Positions 15,309-21,094 of a stretch of 21,094 nucleotides of DNA are shown one piece after another; the stretch's first letter is position 1, and the number at the start of each line of letters is the position of its first letter. Made by a program: the position numbers and the translations under genes. Origin of the DNA: an uncultured beta proteobacterium. GTDB lineage: Bacteria > Pseudomonadota > Gammaproteobacteria > Burkholderiales > Rhodocyclaceae. Under the pieces are notes generated by a model. The model searched no databases, was not told where the DNA came from, and saw only the letters and a program-made list of their open reading frames with translations. The DNA is taken from assembly GCA_903932755.1 (NCBI GenBank), contig CAIZHL010000425.1, positions 1 to 21,094 of the forward strand, in the 5' to 3' direction.

Positions 15309-16552
15309 ACTCCATGAAAACTCCTGAACTGAGAATCGGTCGGCTTGCGGCCGCACTGCTCGCACCTTGTGCTTTTTTTGCGGCGGGCGCCGCGATTTCG
15401 GCCGATGCGCCGAAACAGCCAGTCCCGGCAGTTGCTCCGGCAACCGGGACAGCGGCCAATGCGGCCCTGGGGGCAAATCACCCGCCGATCGCACAACCTG
15501 CACGTGAAGGCAAACTGACGGTAGATGACAAGGCGAAGTTCACGCATTTTCGGGTCGGCAACAAGAACGTCAAGTCCCTTTACAACGATGGTGGAGTGAT
15601 CTGGGTCGGCACTACCGGCGGTGTCGTGCGCTATGACACCAAGAACGACAGCTTCAAGCTCTTCGATACCAAGAACGGATTGCTGTCAAACGGCATGTTC
15701 TTCGTTGGCAAGGTCAAAGACAAGATTGCTGTCGGCACCTATGGCGGCGGGCTTTCCCTGCTCGATGAAAAAACCGGCAAGTGGAAGACCTACAACATCC
15801 CGGAAGGCCTCGGCGATGCATTCGTCTATGACGTGATTACCGCAAAAAATGGCGATATCTGGATCGCGACCTGGTCGGGGGCCAACCGCATCCGTGGCGG
15901 TGATCTGGACGATCGCAGCAAGTGGGATCTATATACCGTCGACAACACCAAGGGCGGCTTGCCCAACGACTGGGTCTATGGACTTGCAGAGGGCAAGAAC
16001 GGCGATATCTGGCTGGCGACCGAAGGCGGCATGGCGCGCTTCGCAAAAAACCGGTGGGAAAACTGGAATCACGCCAAAGGCATGGGTGCATCCTACGACC
16101 GGGTCAAGAAGGACATCGCCTTCAAAAGCGATCCGGGCAAGCAATCTGTGCATCACGCGAAACAGAAAGAGGAAATGGGTTTGCAGGATGTCGACGTAGC
16201 CTATAACCCGAACTACATTGTTGCTCTCGAGGTCGATGCCGCCGGACAGGTATGGGCCGGAACCTGGGGCGGAGGCTTGTCGAGATTTGATGGGCAGCGC
16301 TGGCAAAGCTATACGACTACCGAAGGCTTGCCCGGAAATCATGTGTTTTCCCTGCACCTTGATCCCAAGGGGGAACTCTGGATCGGAACCAACAATGGCC
16401 TTACCCGCTGGCAGAAAGGCAAGTTTGCCAAGGCGCTGACGACGGCCGATGGATTGTTTGCAAACAACATATTTGCCATGGCTTCCGCAGCGGATGGCTC
16501 ACTTTGGGTCGGCAGCTATGGCGGTGTTGCCCATTTGAGGCGGGGAAAATAG
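15305..16552 (+). CDS. Exported seven-bladed propeller protein (Reg_prop type), copy B
   Basis: A 415-residue paralogue of the preceding gene. A signal peptide (about 12-33) is followed by a Pro/Ala-rich stretch (about 36-68) that copy A lacks. Seven blade signatures lie near 99, 141, 184, 234, 315, 357 and 399 (VIWVGTTGGVVRYD, QVWAGTWGGGLSRFDG, SLWVGSYGGVAHL). As in copy A, an insert sits between blades 4 and 5 (about 258-298), but here it is charged and contains VHHAKQKE before the shared YNPNY. No kinase or output domain is present. The GTG start at 15305 overlaps the upstream stop; ATG at 15314 is an alternative start. A gap of 58 bp separates it from the triheme cytochrome gene. Fold call is strong, function unknown. 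Confidence 0.85.
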   Translation: MNSMKTPELRIGRLAAALLAPCAFFAAGAAISADAPKQPVPAVAPATGTAANAALGANHPPIAQPAREGKLTVDDKAKFTHFRVGNKNVKSLYNDGGVIWVGTTGGVVRYDTKNDSFKLFDTKNGLLSNGMFFVGKVKDKIAVGTYGGGLSLLDEKTGKWKTYNIPEGLGDAFVYDVITAKNGDIWIATWSGANRIRGGDLDDRSKWDLYTVDNTKGGLPNDWVYGLAEGKNGDIWLATEGGMARFAKNRWENWNHAKGMGASYDRVKKDIAFKSDPGKQSVHHAKQKEEMGLQDVDVAYNPNYIVALEVDAAGQVWAGTWGGGLSRFDGQRWQSYTTTEGLPGNHVFSLHLDPKGELWIGTNNGLTRWQKGKFAKALTTADGLFANNIFAMASAADGSLWVGSYGGVAHLRRGK

Positions 16553-16610
16553 GCCGGCTTGGCGCCAGCCTGCACGGCCATTGATGACTCGGTCAGGCAG
16601 AAGAACTTTC

Positions 16611-17270
16611 ATGCCCGAACGGACCGTCGTTGGAACAGCGCGGTTTTGTATCAAAGGGTTGCGCATGGCGGTGATCCTCCTGTTGCTTGGTTCGGCGCTA
16701 GGAGTCGCCTTCGCAGGAGAAAGCAAGCTTTTCGCGTTTCTCAAGGCGGCGCCGAATGTGCCGCCGGTTGAGGACACTCCGGCGGCAGAGGTTTCCGAGC
16801 CCGAACTGCACCCGGCTCGCGCCGCCCTGGAGCGAAATCGCATATATGACGAATCAAACCCGGATTTTTTGCGCCTTCAAAGAATCGATGACGCCACACG
16901 ATACTTGAAGCGCGATGTGGTCGGTTTTCCGGACTGGATGGCTGCCCTACGTTCCGGAGCGATCGTTCCGAGGGCAGGGCTGTCCTCCGCGGACAAGATG
17001 AACGTGCTGGACCTTGATGTCGTGATGAAGAACACAAAGGAAATGCCTTATGTCCGTTTTCCTCATCAGTCTCACACGCTTTGGCTCGACTGCTCGAACT
17101 GCCATCCGGTTCCATTCGTCCCGAAGTCCGGTGCAAATCCTGTTTCGATGAACGAGATATTTCGCGGACAATATTGCGGTATGTGCCACGACCGCGTAGC
17201 GTTCATTACCTTCTTTTCCTGCGACCGGTGCCATAGCATCCCGCATGGGCCGGTATCCGGCGGGAAGTAG
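16611..17270 (+). CDS. c7-type triheme cytochrome (nanowire 3-heme domain)
   Basis: A 219-residue exported protein. An N-terminal signal has a basic region and hydrophobic core (about 11-36, GLRMAVILLLLGSALG then AFAG). About 110 residues of linker without heme sites follow. The C-terminal domain has three heme sites: CSNCH (161-165), CGMCH (189-193) and CDRCH (204-208). Three further His (152, 155, 212) are available as distal ligands, so all three hemes can be bis-His. The spacing matches the c(7)-type triheme domain known from multiheme electron-transfer proteins. It likely moves electrons in the periplasm. ATG 16611 gives the best signal peptide. ATG 16584 and 16665 are also in frame. It follows the propellers and precedes a lipoprotein gene by 74 bp. 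Confidence 0.88.
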   Translation: MPERTVVGTARFCIKGLRMAVILLLLGSALGVAFAGESKLFAFLKAAPNVPPVEDTPAAEVSEPELHPARAALERNRIYDESNPDFLRLQRIDDATRYLKRDVVGFPDWMAALRSGAIVPRAGLSSADKMNVLDLDVVMKNTKEMPYVRFPHQSHTLWLDCSNCHPVPFVPKSGANPVSMNEIFRGQYCGMCHDRVAFITFFSCDRCHSIPHGPVSGGK

Positions 17271-17295
17271 CCAATGCTGCGCTCGCCACATCTAC

Positions 17296-17312
17296 TTGGC
17301 AACTTCTGGGCA
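17296..17312 (+). promoter_or_regulatory. Candidate sigma54 -24/-12 element
   Basis: TTGGCAACTTCTGGGCA has GG (17298-17299) and GC (17310-17311) exactly 10 bp apart, with a perfect TGGCA at -24. The -12 side reads GGGCA instead of TTGCA, so the match is partial. The lipoprotein ATG lies 34 bp downstream of the GC. The sequence is intergenic, and a sigma54 activator is encoded 4 kb away. Confidence 0.3.
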
Positions 17313-17344
17313 GCAGGTGTCCCGCGGCACCTGAAACTGCGGCG

Positions 17345-17824
17345 ATGATGATTTACGGGGCCGGCGTGATCGCAGTTGTCGCAGTGGCATTGGTCGCCTT
17401 GCAGGGTTGTGCGCCAAGCAAACAGATTGATCCCGGTGCGGTGCGGGAGCGGAGCGACATTCACGAGCGCCTGTCGGAAGCCATCGGTCGCGACGGTTTT
17501 GATTACCACATGCTGACGCGACGGGACGGGCCTGAGCATATCGATGTGATCAATATCAAACTCAGCCTGGACAGTCTCAAAGGCCGACACCTCAGCCTAG
17601 AAAAGCTGATGACGGATATCGGCCGGGTCTGTTCGCGTCTATCCTATGCGCATCTGCCGGTTCGGATCCGGATCGGCGCTGATGATGAGGATGACCAGAT
17701 GTATTTGTATGCAGTCCTGGCGACTACGGTGAAGGGGCGCGACAACATTACGTTGATCCCTGTTACGGATTCGCGCAACGAGGTCATCATCACGATTCGC
17801 CATCCCGCGTTGGGGGGCAATTGA
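17345..17824 (+). CDS. Putative lipoprotein of unknown function
   Basis: A 159-residue protein. The N terminus is hydrophobic (about 4-20) and ends in VALQGC, a plausible lipobox with Cys22, though Gln at -2 is not the usual residue. The mature part is mixed alpha/beta by its look and rich in charged residues, with no heme motif, no CxxC and no domain I recognise. Visible segments are HIDVINIKLSLDSL, LPVRIRIGADDEDD and EVIITIRHPALGG. ATG 17345 is used, with ATG 17348 next to it. No clear ribosome site is present. It follows the triheme cytochrome and may be its membrane tether or partner. That is only inference from position. Confidence 0.65.
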   Translation: MMIYGAGVIAVVAVALVALQGCAPSKQIDPGAVRERSDIHERLSEAIGRDGFDYHMLTRRDGPEHIDVINIKLSLDSLKGRHLSLEKLMTDIGRVCSRLSYAHLPVRIRIGADDEDDQMYLYAVLATTVKGRDNITLIPVTDSRNEVIITIRHPALGGN

Positions 17825-17970
17825 TCCTGCCCTACGTACTCAGCCAACCTGAACAGTGGATTTGAATCAGCCCCGACATTTGTACTGGACAATCGTTGCG
17901 CGCTGCCGGAACCTGGAGTTCTTTGGGCAGTTTCGAACCAAATTCGCCCCCTGGGGTCAACGATTTCCTA

Positions 17971-18011
17971 GCGGACACGTTATTTGCTAGAGTTGCACCC
18001 GGCCCCCGGGT
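17971..18011 (+). promoter_or_regulatory. Candidate promoter/operator region upstream of the HiPIP gene
   Basis: A sigma54-like string GACACG-TTAT-TTGCT (17974-17988) has a perfect -12 box and CACG, but the normally invariant GG reads GA. It overlaps a GCGGACA (17971-17977) of the kind repeated ahead of the kinase gene. Just downstream, ACCCGG (17997-18002) and CCGGGT (18006-18011) form a perfect 6-bp inverted repeat with a CCC spacer, near the expected transcript start. No good sigma70 promoter was found in the 216-bp gap 17825-18040. Confidence 0.3.
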
Positions 18012-18040
18012 TTGGGGGGTACTAAACTGGAGATATTTCA

Positions 18041-18304
18041 ATGGATCAGTCTCGCCGTAACATGCTTAAGCTGGGCGCCGCCGCCCTGGCAATGATTCCC
18101 GTGGTTTCGATCGCCGCCAAGAACGATGCGATGCGCACATCGATGAAGTACAAGGATTCGCCCGAGGGCGACAAGACCTGTGCTACCTGCATTCAGTTCG
18201 TTCCGGGCAAGTCTGCTGCGGATATGGGCGGTTGCAAGATTTTCCCGGGCGACACCGAAGTTTCGCCCAAAGGTTATTGCGTGGCCTGGGCAAAGAAGGC
18301 CTGA
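18041..18304 (+). CDS. High-potential iron-sulfur protein (HiPIP)
   Basis: An 87-residue protein with a Tat signal (SRRNMLKLG, twin Arg5-Arg6) and cleavage probably near VSIAAKNDA. Four Cys fit the HiPIP [4Fe-4S] pattern: Cys47 and Cys50 (CATC), Cys65 (MGGC) and Cys80 (KGYC). The typical YKDSP and YCVAW segments are present. HiPIPs are folded and loaded in the cytoplasm, exported by Tat, and carry single electrons in the periplasm to reaction centres or terminal oxidases, mostly in proteobacteria. GGAG (18029-18032) lies upstream of the ATG. The gene stands alone: a 216-bp gap precedes it and a strong terminator follows. It may take electrons from, or run parallel to, the c-type cytochromes of the upstream cluster. 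Confidence 0.95.
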   Translation: MDQSRRNMLKLGAAALAMIPVVSIAAKNDAMRTSMKYKDSPEGDKTCATCIQFVPGKSAADMGGCKIFPGDTEVSPKGYCVAWAKKA

Positions 18305-18318
18305 CCCGTCAAGCTTTC

Positions 18319-18346
18319 AAAAAAGGGCGGCAACGCCCTTTTTTTT
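18319..18346 (+). terminator. Strong intrinsic terminator after the HiPIP gene
   Basis: AAAAAA-GGGCG (18319-18329), loop GCAA (18330-18333), CGCCC (18334-18338) and eight T (18339-18346). The A- and T-runs extend the GC stem, so it may work on both strands. It lies 14 bp after the stop. Confidence 0.92.
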
Positions 18347-18386
18347 CGACCATGTTTCGTCCATGGTCAAGCCTGGGAAACCTTTG

Positions 18387-18415
18387 TTCACACGATTCCT
18401 GAGAATGATTATGTT
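18387..18415 (+). promoter_or_regulatory. Candidate sigma70 promoter with overlapping Fur-box-like site
   Basis: TTCACA (18387-18392, 5/6 to the -35 consensus), a 17-bp spacer, then TATGTT (18410-18415, 4/6 to the -10). TGAGAATGATTATGT (18400-18414) matches 12 of 14 defined positions of the 7-1-7 Fur box and covers the -10, as expected for repression by iron-loaded Fur. It faces the PAS sensor gene, about 150 bp upstream of its likely start. Confidence 0.45.
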
Positions 18416-18564
18416 TAGGCTTGATATTTGCGTGTAGCCACCAATCTTCCGGCTCCGATCAGCACGCTTGCCTGAAACGCCTTGCCTTACTGCTTTGTTC
18501 AAGGGAAAGTGCGTTCATTAGTCTTCGCGAGCCCGGTAAAGTTTTCTCATTATTTGGAATCGCT

Positions 18565-21094
18565 TTGCCAAACTTGATAAGGATCCTTCAGAAAATTGCA
18601 GCCGGCAAGCTCGGCGCATTGGCTGTGGCCGGGCTTGCGGGGATCTTTTTCATGGTTCCGGTGGGAAGCTATTACACACGGGATCACCACGGACTGGGCG
18701 AGCGTGTCCGGGATGCGGAACGGGATATGCAACTCCGCGCCACGCTGGCCGAGACCCTGCTGAGACAGGCGCTGCTTGCTCCTGATCTGCTGATCGTGGC
18801 TATTGGCCCGGATGCAAGCGTTTCTCCGAAGGCATGGGGAGCCGCTGCAGGGGCGGTTCTGAAAGCCAATGAAATCATCGGTCGCCTGGAAATCGTTCCG
18901 GAAGGCCAGCCGGGCTTAAAAGTGGCAAGAGGTGAAGCTTCCGCCAACCTTAGTATGCTGAATGCCACCCAATGGTCCGCGCCTGTTGAGTCGGGCGGGA
19001 GCCTGGCTAGCGATGGACTGCCGATTGTTTCGGCCAACAGGACGTCCTTCTCTGCGACGCAGGCTGTGCGTTTGCAGCACGCCAACGGGCGGTCGCAGCC
19101 ATGGGGGTATATCGTTGCCACGGTGGAACTGGCGGAGCTTTCGCGAATCATGAGGCTTGAAGACCTCTCGGCCCTGGGCTATTCGATACGCATGGATTAC
19201 ATTCAGAAGGGCGCCGTTGAGGGCCGGGAACTCATTGCGGTGGGTGGCGATTTGAGGGCCAACGCGTTCAGCTGGGAGCTGCGTCTGTCGCAGGGGGATC
19301 GGCTATGGCTGCGCGAGAGTCCGCCGGCGAATTGGACCGCGCCTCCAATCGCCCTAACCGAGCTGATACTGCTGCTTGTGGGAGGGTTGCTCGTCAGTTT
19401 GCTGACCTACCTCCTGCTTCGTCGTTCCGCCGAAATGAGTGCACAGGTTGCGCTGCGGACATTGCAACTGGCCCTGGACAAGGAGACGCTGAAGTCTGAA
19501 GTCGAGCGGCGCAAGCAAAGCGAGATCGAACTGCGGGAATCGCATGGTTTGCTCGACTCGATCTTTGAGCACATCCCGAGCATGATCATGCTGAAACGCG
19601 CCTCCGACCTCAAGGTGGTGCGCGTAAATGGGTTCGGTGAATCTGTTTTTGGCAAGTCGAAGGCGAAACTGCTGGGACTTTCGAGCAATGATTTGTTCCA
19701 GGGCGAACCGGCACAAAGCGATATTGAAACCGATCTGGCGGTAATCCGGGACGGTGGGCTTGTCGAAATTCCCGAGCAGCTCGTTGAATTGCCGGACGGA
19801 ACTGCCCGTTGGTTAAAGGTAAAGAAGATAGCCCTCTTCGATGCTGCCGGAAAGCCGTCCCACGTACTCGAGATCGGTGAAGACATAACGGCCCACAAGC
19901 ACCTTGATGAGGCACTGACCGAGAACCTGAATTTTGTCGAGCAACTGCTGGCTGCCATTCCGACGCCGGTTTTCTTCAAGGATGCCAACCTCTCCTACAT
20001 CGGCGTCAATAAGGCTTTCGAGGACTTTTACGGTACCTCTGGCGAGGCCCTGATCGGAAAGACGGTTTACGACATCGCGCCGCCGGATCTGGCTGAGGTT
20101 TATGACAAGGCGGACAGGGAGTTGCTGGCTAGCGGAGGCAGGCAGACCTACGAGACCCGGGTCCGGTGTGTCGATGGCTCAGAAAAGGACGTCGTGTTCT
20201 TCAAGGCGGTATTCTCCACGACGCATTCCGAAGTCGGAGGTATTGTCGGCATCCTGCTTGATGTTACGCAGCAAAAGGCCGCCCAGCGGCACATCCTGCG
20301 CCTGAACCGGACACTCGGGGTAGTCAGCGAGACCAACGAGGCCATATTGCGGACCCGCGACTGTCCGGTCCTTATTCAGGAGACCGTGGACATTCTTCAC
20401 GCGGTTGGAGGCTTCCCCCTTGCCTGGGTATACGCAAACGGCGATGAATTGCCCGCGATGGTGGTGGTAGGCGACCATGTCGATCTGGCGACGGGAATTA
20501 CTGCGGCCTTGCGCGGCGACGTTTGGCGCGAACCTTCGAGGAAAGCTGAGCTCGACGTCGGACATTGCAGTTTCTTTGCTTCTCTTGCCGACTGCGACAA
20601 GACGCTGGCGGGGAGCCCGTCGGGCTTTGAGGCACACGGTCTGGCGCATTTGCCTTTGCGAATCGCGGGCAGGATAGCGGGCGGCATCTGCATTGTCGGC
20701 CTGAGCGAAGATCTGGCGGACACCGAGGAGCAGAGGCTTCTGGCGAGTCTCGCCGAGAGCGTCTCGCATGCTCTGGACTCGATCGAGCAGGAGCGGGCGC
20801 GGCAGATAGCGGAACGCAAACTGGAATTGGCCGCCCATGTCTTCGAGAACAGTGCGGAAGGGGTCATGATCACCGACCGCGACAACAAGATTTTGATGGT
20901 CAATCGGCGTTTCTCGGAAATTACCGGTTATTCCGCCGAGGAAGTTACCGGCAAGTCGCCGAGCCTGCTGAATTCCGGGCAGCAGGACAAGGCCTTTTAC
21001 AACAACATGTGGCGTTCGTTGACCAATCGCGGCGAATGGCACGGCGAGATTCGCAACCGGCGCAAGGACGGCGAGGTCATCGTCGAATGGATGA
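18565..21094 (+). CDS. Membrane PAS-PAS-GAF-PAS sensor protein (3' end missing)
   Basis: The frame is open from 18409 to the window end, so the output domain is not seen. No ATG fits: the first in-frame one (18652) lies inside TM1. TTG 18565 (GGAA 5 bp before) or TTG 18574 is the probable start. From 18565, TM1 is about 16-32 and TM2 about 261-283. Between them is a periplasmic domain of about 228 residues whose end (PWGYIVATVELAELSR, LEDLSALGYSIRM) resembles CHASE-type sensors. A coiled coil (about 288-330) leads to PAS1 (about 325-445), PAS2 (about 450-575, PTPVFFKDANLSYIGVN), a GAF-like domain (about 579-750) and PAS3 (about 754 onward, GVMITDRDNKILMVNRRFSEITG). This order is common in GGDEF/EAL c-di-GMP enzymes and in hybrid kinases. 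The first is my preferred guess. Confidence 0.85.
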   Translation, partial: MPNLIRILQKIAAGKLGALAVAGLAGIFFMVPVGSYYTRDHHGLGERVRDAERDMQLRATLAETLLRQALLAPDLLIVAIGPDASVSPKAWGAAAGAVLKANEIIGRLEIVPEGQPGLKVARGEASANLSMLNATQWSAPVESGGSLASDGLPIVSANRTSFSATQAVRLQHANGRSQPWGYIVATVELAELSRIMRLEDLSALGYSIRMDYIQKGAVEGRELIAVGGDLRANAFSWELRLSQGDRLWLRESPPANWTAPPIALTELILLLVGGLLVSLLTYLLLRRSAEMSAQVALRTLQLALDKETLKSEVERRKQSEIELRESHGLLDSIFEHIPSMIMLKRASDLKVVRVNGFGESVFGKSKAKLLGLSSNDLFQGEPAQSDIETDLAVIRDGGLVEIPEQLVELPDGTARWLKVKKIALFDAAGKPSHVLEIGEDITAHKHLDEALTENLNFVEQLLAAIPTPVFFKDANLSYIGVNKAFEDFYGTSGEALIGKTVYDIAPPDLAEVYDKADRELLASGGRQTYETRVRCVDGSEKDVVFFKAVFSTTHSEVGGIVGILLDVTQQKAAQRHILRLNRTLGVVSETNEAILRTRDCPVLIQETVDILHAVGGFPLAWVYANGDELPAMVVVGDHVDLATGITAALRGDVWREPSRKAELDVGHCSFFASLADCDKTLAGSPSGFEAHGLAHLPLRIAGRIAGGICIVGLSEDLADTEEQRLLASLAESVSHALDSIEQERARQIAERKLELAAHVFENSAEGVMITDRDNKILMVNRRFSEITGYSAEEVTGKSPSLLNSGQQDKAFYNNMWRSLTNRGEWHGEIRNRRKDGEVIVEWM

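Noticed and set aside
17274..17348. A 24-codon ORF (starts MLRSPHLLG) between the triheme and lipoprotein genes, whose TGA overlaps the lipoprotein ATG
   Set aside because: The overlap could mean translational coupling, but the peptide has no recognisable feature, its ATG has no ribosome binding site and it overlaps a candidate promoter. Too short to call without conservation data.
17880..17892. TTGT-ACTGG-ACAA inverted repeat upstream of the HiPIP gene as an activator site
   Set aside because: Arms of only 4 bp are expected by chance in a gap of this size, and no second copy was found.
18555..18569. TGGAATCGCTTTGC as a sigma54 promoter
   Set aside because: GG and GC are 9 bp apart, not 10, and the string overlaps the likely start codon of the sensor gene.
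18684..19151. Minus-strand ORF of 155 codons within the sensor gene region
   Set aside because: It overlaps the periplasmic domain of a well-supported plus-strand sensor and its translation is low-complexity Ser/Ala/Arg.

Overview
This is a GC-rich bacterial window of densely packed, mostly co-directional genes. The gene families fit a respiratory betaproteobacterium, perhaps of Rhodocyclales or Nitrosomonadales type: System I cytochrome c maturation genes, diheme c4-like cytochrome, HiPIP, triheme c7-type cytochrome, NtrBC-type two-component pair and a large PAS/GAF sensor. The taxonomic call is inference from gene content only. I saw no tRNA, rRNA, CRISPR array, IS element or phage gene. 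No stretch over 300 bases lacks a gene.

Layout. (1) 1-1695: 3' part of a membrane glycosyltransferase-like protein with C-terminal TPRs, converging on a diheme cytochrome c (1742-2380, minus). (2) 2478-9599: seven tightly spaced plus-strand genes for cytochrome c maturation: a CcsA-type WWD protein, a heme-copper-oxidase-like protein without its helix-VII copper ligands, a membrane-anchored TPR protein, then ccmF, ccmG, ccmH and ccmI. (3) 9629-10195 (minus): an exported Sel1-repeat protein, divergent from a histidine kinase/sigma54 response regulator pair (10298-13202). (4) 13254-17824: a run of exported proteins: Sel1-repeat protein, monoheme cytochrome c, two tandem seven-bladed propellers, triheme c7-type cytochrome and a putative lipoprotein. 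(5) 18041-18304: a Tat-exported HiPIP with a strong terminator. (6) 18565-21094: a membrane PAS-PAS-GAF-PAS sensor that runs off the window, with a candidate Fur-box-like promoter ahead of it.

How the parts fit. Region 2 would attach heme to c-type cytochromes, of which the window encodes three (six CxxCH sites in all). Regions 3-5 read as an envelope redox module: a two-component system next to exported cytochromes, propellers, a lipoprotein and an HiPIP. I do not recognise this combination as a named system. The two strongest novelty candidates are the copper-less oxidase homologue inside a CcsA/CcmFGHI hybrid cluster, and the twin free-standing propellers embedded among c-type cytochromes.
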